DNA of 64,000 nt from Arthrobacter rhizosphaerae. Its GTDB lineage: Bacteria > Actinomycetota > Actinomycetes > Actinomycetales > Micrococcaceae. Under the pieces are notes generated by a model. It was not told where the DNA came from and did no database searches. It saw only the letters and a program-made list of their open reading frames with translations. Where the stretch lies: the NCBI RefSeq assembly GCF_023062595.1, contig NZ_JALLAN010000022.1, positions 18,959-82,958 on the forward strand, read 5' to 3'. Positions 44,415 to 52,468 of this stretch are shown here, piece by piece. Both the position numbers and the translations under genes were made by a program. Each line of letters starts with the position of its first letter. Position 1 is the first letter of the stretch.

Positions 44415-45062
44415 ATGATGCTGGAGGCAGGCGGAAAAGGGCCGCGCGGCAGGGGGCTTCAGCCCGGTTTTGACACGCCGGCGGCACGGGCGAAGAGCGG
44501 CCTGCTGGTGGTCGGGTCCTTCGTCATCCTGTTGTTCATCATCGAAGTGGTCAACCTGTTGATGTTCCATTCGCTGAACCTGACGTTCGGCCTGCGCCCG
44601 AGGAGCCCGGACGGCCTGCTGGACATTTTCACGTTTCCGTTGCTGCACGCCAATTTCGGGCACCTGATCTCCAATTCCTTCCCGCTGATCATCTTCGGTT
44701 TCCTGGTGCTGATGTCCGGGTTGCGGGTGTTCCTGACCACCACTGCCTTGAGCTGGCTGGGATCCGGCCTGGTGGTCTGGCTGATCGGCGACGGCGCAAT
44801 CACTGTCGGTGCGTCTGGCCTGGTCTTCGGATTTTTTGCTTTCCTGCTGGTTCGTGGGTTCTTCAACCGCAGCTGGTGGCAGATCCTGCTCTCGGCGGTG
44901 CTGTTTATGGTCTACGGAGGCATCCTGTTCGGGATCCTTCCCAGTGTTGCCCACTTCGTTTCCTGGCAGGCCCACTTGGGTGGTGCCCTGGGCGGCATTG
45001 CGGCTGCCATGGTCTTGAGGCCAAGAATCAATCGCTCCCGCCGCGACGCCACAGGAGTTTAG
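44415..45062 (+). CDS. rhomboid family intramembrane serine protease
   Basis: Six-helix membrane protease, 215 residues, cutting substrates within the membrane. The catalytic Ser is in GASGLVFGF near residue 137, and the paired His in WQAHLGGALGGIAAA near residue 190. FTFPLLHANFGHLISNSFPL supplies the conserved His/Asn oxyanion region. Two adjacent ATGs (44415 and 44418) are possible starts, eight bases after ilvA. Substrates are unknown. Confidence 0.9.
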   Translation: MMLEAGGKGPRGRGLQPGFDTPAARAKSGLLVVGSFVILLFIIEVVNLLMFHSLNLTFGLRPRSPDGLLDIFTFPLLHANFGHLISNSFPLIIFGFLVLMSGLRVFLTTTALSWLGSGLVVWLIGDGAITVGASGLVFGFFAFLLVRGFFNRSWWQILLSAVLFMVYGGILFGILPSVAHFVSWQAHLGGALGGIAAAMVLRPRINRSRRDATGV

Positions 45063-45070
45063 AGGCATTA

Positions 45071-45120
45071 CAGCTTAAAAAGCACCACGCCGGCCCTCCC
45101 ACCCAGGGGAGGACCGGCGT
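45071..45120 (-). terminator. shared terminator between greA and the rhomboid gene
   Basis: Stem ACGCCGGCCCTCCC against GGGAGGACCGGCGT (one mismatch), with an A-run at 45077-45081 that reads as a T-run on the minus strand. It best serves greA but can also stop the convergent rhomboid transcript. Confidence 0.75.
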
Positions 45121-45151
45121 CGTTCTTGCACTGCCGGGCTGAGCTTGAAGG

Positions 45152-45646
45152 CTAGCCGACGTAAGGCGTGGCGGAGATGATCTCCACAGTGATTTCCTTG
45201 CCATTGGGGGCGACGTAGCTGAGGCTGTCGCCCTCCTTGTGGCCAACGATGGCAGCACCAAGGGGAGACTTCTCACTGAACACGTCCAGGTCGGAGTCCC
45301 CGGCGATCTCCCGTGAACCGAGCAGGAAAGTCTCCTCATCACCGGCGATCTTCGCGACAACCAGCATGCCGGGCTCCACAATTCCATCGTCGGCAGGAGC
45401 CTCGCCCACGTGGGCATCACGGAGCAGCGCCGTCAGCTGGCGGATGCGGGCCTCGATCTTTCCCTGCTCCTCTTTGGCAGCGTGGTAACCGCCGTTTTCC
45501 TTGAGGTCACCCTCCTGGCGGGCAGCTTCAATTTTCTGGACGATCTCCGCACGGCCGGGGCCGGAAAGGTGGTCCAGCTCTGCCTTCAGGCGGTCAAAAG
45601 CTTCTTGGGTAAGCCAAGCTGCAGGCGCACTGTTGGTGGTAGACAC
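45152..45646 (-). CDS. greA: transcription elongation factor GreA
   Basis: Rescues backtracked RNA polymerase by stimulating transcript cleavage. It has 164 residues: an N-terminal coiled coil (LTQEAFDRLKAELDHLSGPGR... KENGGYHAAKEEQGKIEARIRQL region) and a C-terminal FKBP-like domain with SEKSPLGAAIVGHKEGD. The GTG at 45646 follows AGAGGAG on the sense strand. An in-frame TTG nine codons upstream is less likely because it precedes that ribosome site. Confidence 0.95.
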   Translation of the reverse strand: MSTTNSAPAAWLTQEAFDRLKAELDHLSGPGRAEIVQKIEAARQEGDLKENGGYHAAKEEQGKIEARIRQLTALLRDAHVGEAPADDGIVEPGMLVVAKIAGDEETFLLGSREIAGDSDLDVFSEKSPLGAAIVGHKEGDSLSYVAPNGKEITVEIISATPYVG

Positions 45647-45809
45647 GGACTTCTCCTCTTGTGGATCTGACAAACAAATGCCCCACCGGACAGGCCACTT
45701 TCAGGACGCAGTAACCAGCTCAGCAGGGCTAAGGTATTGATCCATTGTAGGCAATCCTGTGGACAAACCCAAGAAGACTGCGGTGTGGCTCACATTTCGG
45801 GGAACGGGT

Positions 45810-46268
45810 TTACTTCCCCGCGTCGGGAATCCAGCAGTTGTCCACAACACCCGAGACAGCCTGCGACTCCGTACGCAGGACCACGCTGTGGATGGTTGTC
45901 CTGCCGCCGTCAGTGCCTGTGTCCACGCTGTTCGGCCCGATATCTACAACTTTCCATCCCACCACCGCAAACTTGGAATCCAACGCTTTGACGGCACACT
46001 TGACGGCGATGTCAGGCCCCTTTGTTACCTGGAAGTCAATGACCGCCTGGGTGGCATCAGGTGTGCTGTATCCGACGTCCTTGAAGGTGACGTTGTTGGT
46101 GGAAAACGAGGTCGAAATCCATGCCATAAACGCAATTCCCACGACGAGTGCTGAGAGCACAGCAAGCCGCTTGGTCTTGACGGTCCACGTGCGCTTTTGG
46201 CCGCCGTACCGATTGGCTAGGCTGGTGTTTGACGGGCGGGCAGAGGCCGGCTGATCCTCGGAAGTCAC
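45810..46268 (-). CDS. DUF4307 domain-containing membrane protein
   Basis: Conserved actinobacterial protein of unknown function, 152 residues. A basic cytosolic N-terminus of about 30 residues is followed by one membrane helix (LAVLSALVVGIAFMAWIS) and a beta-rich extracytoplasmic DUF4307 domain with the late Cys in VDNCWIPDAGK. It lies between greA and mca, as does Rv1081c in Mycobacterium. The link to mycothiol enzymes is positional only. Confidence 0.87.
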   Translation of the reverse strand: MTSEDQPASARPSNTSLANRYGGQKRTWTVKTKRLAVLSALVVGIAFMAWISTSFSTNNVTFKDVGYSTPDATQAVIDFQVTKGPDIAVKCAVKALDSKFAVVGWKVVDIGPNSVDTGTDGGRTTIHSVVLRTESQAVSGVVDNCWIPDAGK

Positions 46269-46420
46269 CCATCCAGTTTAGTGTGGATGCGAAGGGGAAT
46301 TTTCCGGGGGTTTTAATGGCCTGCGACATTACAGCTGTGGCCCGTCTTGGGGGCAGCGGCGCCTTCAGGCAAATGCAGTGAATCCCAATGCAGGAACAAC
46401 AGAAAGAGGAGCCGTCCAAG

Positions 46421-47326
46421 ATGACAGCCTCCACCCATCCGCCAGCGTCCCTCCGCCTGTTGGCCGTCCATGCGCACCCGGACGACGAATCGAGCAAAGG
46501 GGCCGCCACAATGGCCATGTATGCGGCCTCCGGCGTTGACGTAATGGTGGCGACCTGCACCGATGGCTCACGCGGTGACATCCAGAACCCCGCAATGGAG
46601 GTGGCCCCGCATCCCAAACGGGATATGGCCGGTGCCCGATACCTGGAGATGGCGCAAGCAGCCAAGGTGCTCGGCATCCGCCAACGGTGGCTCGGTTTCG
46701 TTGACTCCGGCCTGCCTGAAGGCGACCCGCTTCCCCCTCTCCCGCCGGGTTCATTCGCTCTTCAGCCTCTTGAGCGGGCAACTGCACCCCTTGTAAGGCT
46801 GGTCCGGGAATTCCGCCCGCATGTCATCCTCAGCTACGACGAAAACGGCGGCTATCCGCATCCTGACCACATCATGGCCCACCGTGTGGCTGTGGAGGCC
46901 TTTGAAGCCGCAGGGGATCCCGACAGATATCCCGGCATTGGCGAACCCTGGATGCCGAGCAAGCTCTACTATGACCGCGCCTTCAGCCCTGAACGCTTCC
47001 GCGCGCTGCATTTCGCTTTGGAAGAAGCAGGGCTGCAGTCGCCGTATGCCGAACGGCTCGCCGCCTGGCTTGAGACTGACGCCGAGGGTCACACGCCACC
47101 AATGCCGAAGCACCAAACCACCACGCAGATTGACTGCGGCGATTACTTTGAGGCGCGCGACGATGCTCTTAGGGCGCACCGCACCCAAGTGGACCCGTTG
47201 GGATTTTTCTTCGCCGTGTCACCGGAAATGCAACGCCGCGCCTGGCCGTGGGAGGACTACACCCTGGTGAACTCCAGAGTCCAGACCGATCTGCCGGAGA
47301 AGGATCTTTTTGCGGGGCTAAGATAG
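46421..47326 (+). CDS. mca: mycothiol S-conjugate amidase
   Basis: Zinc amidase of the MshB/Mca (PIG-L/LmbE) family that cleaves mycothiol adducts of electrophiles, releasing mercapturic acids. VHAHPDDESSKGAATMAMY supplies the HPDDE zinc motif, and TDGSRGD, the HPDHIMAH metal-His motif and the PPLPPGSFALQPLERA region fit Mca. Length is about 301 residues from the ATG at 46421, which has AGAGGAG nine bases upstream; an upstream ATG at 46388 lacks a ribosome site. It is divergent from the DUF4307 gene. Confidence 0.93.
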   Translation: MTASTHPPASLRLLAVHAHPDDESSKGAATMAMYAASGVDVMVATCTDGSRGDIQNPAMEVAPHPKRDMAGARYLEMAQAAKVLGIRQRWLGFVDSGLPEGDPLPPLPPGSFALQPLERATAPLVRLVREFRPHVILSYDENGGYPHPDHIMAHRVAVEAFEAAGDPDRYPGIGEPWMPSKLYYDRAFSPERFRALHFALEEAGLQSPYAERLAAWLETDAEGHTPPMPKHQTTTQIDCGDYFEARDDALRAHRTQVDPLGFFFAVSPEMQRRAWPWEDYTLVNSRVQTDLPEKDLFAGLR

Positions 47327-47386
47327 TCTCAGCTGGAGATTTCTATCCCGCGTAGAAGATATTCCGGCCCGTTCCACAGAAGGTAA

Positions 47387-47668
47387 ATGACAGTGCACCA
47401 CTTGCTCCTCGTCCTGGCAACCACAACGCCGCCCTCTCCTTCGCCGTCGTTGCGTGCCGGGCTTTCGGAAGACCAGGTGACCCCGGGTCTCTGGGGCTTC
47501 ATCATGACCGCCTTTTTTGTGGTGGCCACCACCCTGCTGATTGTGGATATGGTCCGCCGAATCCGCCGGGTCAGGTACCGCGCCCAGGTGGAAGAGCAGC
47601 GCCTTGCTGCTGCCGCGGCGTCTGACGACAGTGACGCGAACGGGAATGCAGGACCAGCCGGGCGCTGA
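47387..47668 (+). CDS. small single-span membrane protein
   Basis: A 93-residue protein with a Pro/Ser-rich N-terminal segment, one membrane helix (GFIMTAFFVVATTLLIVDMV), a strongly basic border (RRIRRVRYR) and an Ala/Asp-rich tail. No enzymatic motif is seen. Homologous small proteins occur between mca and the DUF255 gene in other actinobacteria (Rv1083 position in Mycobacterium). Its 3' end overlaps the next gene by 23 bases in another frame. Function unknown. Confidence 0.8.
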   Translation: MTVHHLLLVLATTTPPSPSPSLRAGLSEDQVTPGLWGFIMTAFFVVATTLLIVDMVRRIRRVRYRAQVEEQRLAAAAASDDSDANGNAGPAGR

Positions 47669-49856
47669 CCGTCCACGGGCGGAATCCGGGCCTGGTGCGG
47701 GGAACGCACTGGGCGGGGAACTCTCTGCCTACCTCCGCCAGCATGCGGAGAATCCCGTGCATTGGCGGGCCTTTGGTGACGAGGCTTTCGCTGCCGCTGC
47801 CCGGCGCGACGTCCCCGTTTTCCTCTCCATCGGGTATGCCGCCTGCCACTGGTGTCATGTGATGGCCCAGGAGTCCTTTGAGGACGAGGAAACTGCGGCC
47901 TTCCTGAACGCACACTTTGTTTCAGTCAAGGTGGACCGCGAAGAACGTCCGGACGTGGACGCTGTTTACATGGCTGCCACTCAGGCCATCAGCGGGGAGG
48001 GTGGCTGGCCGATGTCGGTCTTCCTCACCCCGGACGGACGGGCCTTCCACGCCGGTACGTATTATCCGCCCCGTCCCATGCCGGGGCGCCCCTCGTTCCG
48101 ACAGGTCCTTGAAGCTGTTCGTGACGCATGGACCGAACGACGTGACGCCGTCGAGCAGAATGCTGAGTCGCTGGCCCTGGGACTCGGGCAGGCTACTTCC
48201 GCAGCCGTGGTAGAGCTGACGGGTCCGCCCGCAACAATAGATGCCGAGCTCCTGTCCGATGCCGTCCGCGCCCTTGGCCGGTCTGAGGACCATGCCGGTG
48301 GGTTCGGCAGCGCGCCTAAATTCCCGCCGTCGCCCGTGCTGGAATTCCTGATCCGCCATGCCGCGGTACCTTCCGAAACGGCGCAGGCTGCTGCTGACAT
48401 GGCTGGCAGGACGCTTGCAGCCATGTCCCGGTCCGCTCTTTTTGACCAGCTCGACGGCGGATTCGCACGGTACTCCGTGACGCAGGATTGGTCGGTTCCA
48501 CACTTCGAAGAGATGCTCTACGATAACGCCCAGTTGCTCAGGGTATACGTCCACTGGCTGCGGCTGGACAACCTTTCCCTCGACCCGGCCAAATCCCTTT
48601 ATCCCGCCGCTGAAGCAGCAGACGTGGCCCAGCGCACCGCGGCGTGGATGATTTCCTCCCTTGGCATGCACTCCGGGCCCGCGGCCGGGTGGGGCTTGGC
48701 AAACGGTGGTGATCAGGCATTGGCCTCGTCCTTGGACGCCGACACAGTCATTGACGGTGAGCATCACGAGGGTGCCGCTTATGTCTGGACGGCCGCTGAA
48801 CTGAGGCAATTGCTGGGACCGGATGACGGAGCCGCAGTGGCCAGGATCATGAACATCCGTGGCGAGGGCACCGTCACGGCAGATGCTTCACCGCTGCACC
48901 CCGGGCGGGCCCTGGATGCCAGGGAGGCAGCGCTGTGGGAGCGCGTCCGGCCGATGCTGCTGCAAGCGCGCTCAGCCCGGCCCCAGCCGGCACGTGATGA
49001 CAAGGTGGTTGCCGGCTGGAACGGACTTGCGGTCGCGGCGTTGGCAGAAGCCGGAGCTGTGCTGGATCGCCCGGAGTTCATCGAGGCCGCGCAGGGGATC
49101 GCAGGGTATCTGGAGCGCGTGCACTGGAGACCCCAAGGAGAAGCGGGCACCGGGACCCTGATGCGCATTTCGCACGCTGGCCAGGCGAGGGGGATCGGAG
49201 GCCTGCTTGAGGATTATGCCTTCTGTGCAGAGGGTCTCATGTCGCTCTATGCCGTCACGGGGAATGTGCACTGGTTCCGCTTTGCCGAAGCCATCCTGAA
49301 ATCTGCTGAGGCTCACTTCACGGTAGACGGCACGCTGGTGGACACCACGGCTGAATCGGAGCAGGTCTTCAACGCGCAGGGGAGGAGGCACGGGCTGGAC
49401 CCCTTCGACGATGCCACACCGAGCGGCGCAGCGGCCTTTGCCGGTGCCCTTCTGAGCTATTCCGCGTTGACCGGCGCCCTCTCTCACCGGGAGAAGGCAG
49501 GCAGGATTCTGTCGCTGGTTGAACCACTCGCAACGCGGGCGCCCCGGGCGGCAGGGTGGATTCTGGCCACAGCGCAAGCGGAACTGACTGGCCCGGTGGA
49601 GGCCGCCGTCGTCGGACCCTCGAGCCCAGAGCGCGATGCGCTGCATAGGGCCCTCTTGCAATCCCCGAGCCCCGGTCTGGTGATTGCCTTGGGGACCAAT
49701 GCTGACGACGATGATGACGCTGTTCCGCTTCTTCATGCCCGAACTGCCGGGCCAGCCGGAGCGCCGCAGGTGTATCTCTGCCGGAACATGGTGTGCGAGC
49801 GTCCTGTCGCCACCGTTCCCGAGCTGACGGATCGCCTGGCCGGAATGACACGATGA
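47646..49856 (+). CDS. thioredoxin domain-containing DUF255 (YyaL/SSP411 family) protein
   Basis: Large cytosolic protein of about 736 residues. The N-terminal thioredoxin-like domain contains SIGYAACHWCHVMAQESFEDEETA with a CxxC site. A long alpha/alpha-barrel part resembling carbohydrate-processing folds follows (GGWPMSVFLTPDGRAF, DQLDGGFARYSVTQDWSVPHFEEML, WNGLAVAALAEAG). The ATG at 47646 lies inside the previous gene. It corresponds in position to Rv1084. Physiological role unknown; the thioredoxin-like site and mca nearby suggest thiol chemistry, which is inference. Confidence 0.88.
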   Translation: MQDQPGADRPRAESGPGAGNALGGELSAYLRQHAENPVHWRAFGDEAFAAAARRDVPVFLSIGYAACHWCHVMAQESFEDEETAAFLNAHFVSVKVDREERPDVDAVYMAATQAISGEGGWPMSVFLTPDGRAFHAGTYYPPRPMPGRPSFRQVLEAVRDAWTERRDAVEQNAESLALGLGQATSAAVVELTGPPATIDAELLSDAVRALGRSEDHAGGFGSAPKFPPSPVLEFLIRHAAVPSETAQAAADMAGRTLAAMSRSALFDQLDGGFARYSVTQDWSVPHFEEMLYDNAQLLRVYVHWLRLDNLSLDPAKSLYPAAEAADVAQRTAAWMISSLGMHSGPAAGWGLANGGDQALASSLDADTVIDGEHHEGAAYVWTAAELRQLLGPDDGAAVARIMNIRGEGTVTADASPLHPGRALDAREAALWERVRPMLLQARSARPQPARDDKVVAGWNGLAVAALAEAGAVLDRPEFIEAAQGIAGYLERVHWRPQGEAGTGTLMRISHAGQARGIGGLLEDYAFCAEGLMSLYAVTGNVHWFRFAEAILKSAEAHFTVDGTLVDTTAESEQVFNAQGRRHGLDPFDDATPSGAAAFAGALLSYSALTGALSHREKAGRILSLVEPLATRAPRAAGWILATAQAELTGPVEAAVVGPSSPERDALHRALLQSPSPGLVIALGTNADDDDDAVPLLHARTAGPAGAPQVYLCRNMVCERPVATVPELTDRLAGMTR

Positions 49857-50548
49857 GGCTTGCCGGCTCCTCAGCTCAGCGGGGGCAAAGTGAATCACCG
49901 TTCAAGCTGGTGATCTTCGATTGCGACGGGGTCCTGGTGGATTCCGAAACCATTGCTATCCGGGTGGACCAGCGCGTCCTCGCCGATCTTGGCTGGGATC
50001 TGAAACTTGACGAGATAGTCCGGCGCTTCGTTGGAAAATCCGAAGCGGACTTTGTGGCCCAGATCGAAGAACACCTGGCTATCACCTTGCCTGCCGGTTG
50101 GGACCGCGGGTATCAGAGCTGGTACCAGCGGGCGTTTGACCGGCATCTGCGTGCTGTGGATGGAATCGAAGATGCCCTCGACCGGCTGGGGCTGCCACAT
50201 TGTGTTGCCTCCAGCGGGACCCACAGCAAAATACGGCGAACACTGGGAAAGACAGGGCTGCTGCCTCGGTTCGAAGGCCGGATTTTCAGTGCCGAGGACG
50301 TGCGGATCGGTAAGCCGGCGCCTGATCTCTTTCTTCATGCGGCAGATTCCTTGGGATTCCGGCCCGAAGAGTGTGCGGTTGTGGAAGACAGCGTCCATGG
50401 TGTTGAGGCCGCCAGGGCGGCCGGTATGCATGCTTTTGCCTTCTCAGGGGGAGTTACTCCCGCCAGTGCATTGGCAGGACGTGCCACAACGGTATTTGAC
50501 CGGATGACCCTTCTGCCTGACCTTGTGGCCGGCCAACTGCCACGCTGA
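49853..50548 (+). CDS. HAD family hydrolase (beta-phosphoglucomutase-like)
   Basis: Haloacid dehalogenase superfamily phosphatase, subfamily with a helical cap, 231 residues. Motif I FDCDGVLVDSE, motif II near HCVASSGTHSKI, motif III RIGKPAPDLFLHAA and motif IV VVEDSVHGVEAARAAGM are all present. The ATG overlaps the DUF255 stop (ATGA), so it is probably the last gene of the mca transcript. It interrupts an otherwise Mycobacterium-like order. The substrate, probably a sugar phosphate, is not readable. Confidence 0.9.
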   Translation: MRLAGSSAQRGQSESPFKLVIFDCDGVLVDSETIAIRVDQRVLADLGWDLKLDEIVRRFVGKSEADFVAQIEEHLAITLPAGWDRGYQSWYQRAFDRHLRAVDGIEDALDRLGLPHCVASSGTHSKIRRTLGKTGLLPRFEGRIFSAEDVRIGKPAPDLFLHAADSLGFRPEECAVVEDSVHGVEAARAAGMHAFAFSGGVTPASALAGRATTVFDRMTLLPDLVAGQLPR

Positions 50549-50590
50549 GACTGAGGGGCGCCCGCTCAGAAAGTGACAGCTCAGCAGATG

Positions 50591-51313
50591 TCAGCTCAAA
50601 ACTGCGATGGCGATTGCAATGAAATGAGCGGCAAAGGCCAGCACGGTAAAGGCGTGGAAAAGTTCATGAAAGCCGAAATGCTTATAGCTGAAGTTCGGTT
50701 TCTTGAGGGCGTAGAAGACGGCTCCGGCGATGTAAAACCCACCACCGACGCAGATCAGCAGTGCAGCAGGGATACTCGCCGCGAAGAAGTCCGGCAAGTA
50801 AAACAGCGAACCGCAGCCAAGCGCAATGTAGATCGGCACGTAGAGCCAACGTGGCGCGTTCGTCCACAGCAACCGGAAAAGAACCCCCAGGATCGCGCCC
50901 GACCAAATGAGCCAGAGGAGGAAAATTGCCTTGGGCCGTTCTAAAAGTGCCCAGGCCAAGGGGGTGTAGCTGCCGGCAATCACCAGCATGATGTTCGTAT
51001 GGTCCAGGCGTTTGAGGACCATTTTGGCCCTCGGCGGCCAGTTCCCGCGGTGGTATACGGCACTGACTCCGAACAAGAGGACCCCGGTCAGCGCATAGAT
51101 AGCGGAAGTGATCTTGCGGTCGTCAGTGGGTGCGATCAGCACCAGCACCACACCGGCGGCCAGAGCCAGTGGTGCAGTGACGGTATGAATCCAGCCCCGC
51201 CACTTCGGTTTTATCGTCAGAAGTTCGGCAATCCGGGTCACTGCGTCCTCAGCAGGCCCCGGATCCTGGCCGTTTCCTGGTGTCATGCCACCCTCTGCAG
51301 CTGTGCTTCCCAT
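50591..51313 (-). CDS. hemolysin III family protein (TrhA-like)
   Basis: Seven-helix membrane protein of the PAQR/HlyIII superfamily, 240 residues. Expected metal-site residues appear in SAVYHRGNW, LDHTNIMLVIAGSYTPLA and the last-helix FGFHELFHAFTVLAFAAHF. The first ten or so residues may be excluded if an internal ATG is used (MTPGNGQDP). It is divergent from the prenyl transferase, the same arrangement as Rv1085c/Rv1086. Membrane-energetics role is inferred from the family. Confidence 0.9.
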   Translation of the reverse strand: MGSTAAEGGMTPGNGQDPGPAEDAVTRIAELLTIKPKWRGWIHTVTAPLALAAGVVLVLIAPTDDRKITSAIYALTGVLLFGVSAVYHRGNWPPRAKMVLKRLDHTNIMLVIAGSYTPLAWALLERPKAIFLLWLIWSGAILGVLFRLLWTNAPRWLYVPIYIALGCGSLFYLPDFFAASIPAALLICVGGGFYIAGAVFYALKKPNFSYKHFGFHELFHAFTVLAFAAHFIAIAIAVLS

Positions 51314-51467
51314 GCTTCCAAGAATAACTTACGCGCCAGTAAGTTACTGGCCAGTAGGAAAGCCAAGTAGAGGAACGGGCCTTTACGCTGTGCCCTCCAC
51401 CTTCGTCAGGCAGGTAGCCTTGAACTTGCACTGCCGTCGAAAATCAAGGGAAGTGGTGAGTCTCCGG

Positions 51468-52229
51468 TTGGAAATGCCCGGTATTCTCTACGATTTCTAT
51501 GAACGCAGATTGCTGCGGTCCCTTGATACGGACCGGATGCCCAAACACATCGGCGTCATGGTGGACGGCAACCGGCGGTGGGCCAAGCAGTTCAATGCAC
51601 CAACGAGCCAGGGTCATCAGGCCGGTGCCGATAAGATCCACGAATTCCTGGGCTGGTGCAAGGAGCTGGGCATCAATGTGGTGACCCTCTACATGCTGTC
51701 CACAGACAACATGAACCGTTCCGGCGAGGAACTGGACATGCTCATGGGAATTATTGCCAATACCCTGGACCAGCTGGACGAAGACGAACACATCTCAGTG
51801 CACGCCATGGGGGCTCCGGAGCTTTTGCCGGACTATCTGGCTGACCGCCTCAATAAACTGACAGCCCGCACGCCAGTCCGGGAAAAACTTCACGTCAACG
51901 TAGCGGTGGGGTACGGCGGGAGGCGCGAAATTGTTGACGCCGTTCGCGAATTACTCCACGATGCTGTGGACAAAGGAGCCGACATCGGCAAACTGGCCGA
52001 TGAACTTTCGGTGGATGACATCTCAAGGTTCCTCTACACCCGCGGACAGCCCGATCCGGACCTCGTGATCCGGACGTCCGGAGAGCAGCGGCTCTCCGGA
52101 TTCCTGATGTGGCAAAGCGCCTATAGCGAGTTCTACTTCTGCGAGGCACTGTGGCCAGCCTTTCGAAAAGTTGACTTCCTCCGTGCGCTGCGCGACTACA
52201 CGGGCAGGCAGCGACGTTTCGGATCGTGA
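51468..52229 (+). CDS. cis-prenyl diphosphate synthase (UppS family)
   Basis: Z-isoprenyl transferase of about 253 residues. The family motifs are GVMVDGNRRWAKQ with the catalytic Asp, the GHQAGADKIHEFL segment, VTLYMLSTDNMNR, VAVGYGGRREIVDAVREL and the diphosphate-binding DPDLVIRTSGEQRLSGFLMWQSAYSE pattern. I chose the TTG at 51468 because GGTGAG lies seven bases before it and the protein then begins MEMPGILYDFYERRL, the usual family N-terminus. The hemolysin III neighbour points to the short-chain (Rv1086-type, Z-farnesyl diphosphate) class. Confidence 0.88.
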   Translation: MEMPGILYDFYERRLLRSLDTDRMPKHIGVMVDGNRRWAKQFNAPTSQGHQAGADKIHEFLGWCKELGINVVTLYMLSTDNMNRSGEELDMLMGIIANTLDQLDEDEHISVHAMGAPELLPDYLADRLNKLTARTPVREKLHVNVAVGYGGRREIVDAVRELLHDAVDKGADIGKLADELSVDDISRFLYTRGQPDPDLVIRTSGEQRLSGFLMWQSAYSEFYFCEALWPAFRKVDFLRALRDYTGRQRRFGS

Positions 52230-52361
52230 ATTCCGGCGTTCACCGATCGTTCACCTGGACACGGCAGGAATCGCTGGCGAATAACGTTGGAAATTTCCCT
52301 GCCGCGATTTACGTTAGAAACATCAGCAGGTAAACCGCCCGCTGATCGGGGAGGCCACTGC

Positions 52362-52433
52362 ATGGAGCGGATTTTCGCACCGGATGTATGGGGGGCCGCG
52401 CCCGGCCTCCGGGCCGAGCCGCCTCACCAATAA
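52362..52433 (+). other. possible 23-codon leader ORF before the phoH-like gene
   Basis: An ATG at 52362, preceded by GGGGAGG, opens a frame of 23 codons (MERIFAPDVWGAAPGLRAEPPHQ split across an inverted GCCCGG/CCGGGC repeat) ending at TAA 52431. It may be a leader peptide or simply part of a structured 5' leader. No homology is recognised. Confidence 0.25.
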
Positions 52434-52468
52434 CAATTCCGGGCATGAGCCCCGGGGCTGGAGTCGAT

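Noticed and set aside
52321..52433. Cobalamin-type riboswitch suggested by a GCCACTG string before phoH
   Set aside because: Other conserved parts of the cobalamin riboswitch are absent, and PhoH is not a typical target.
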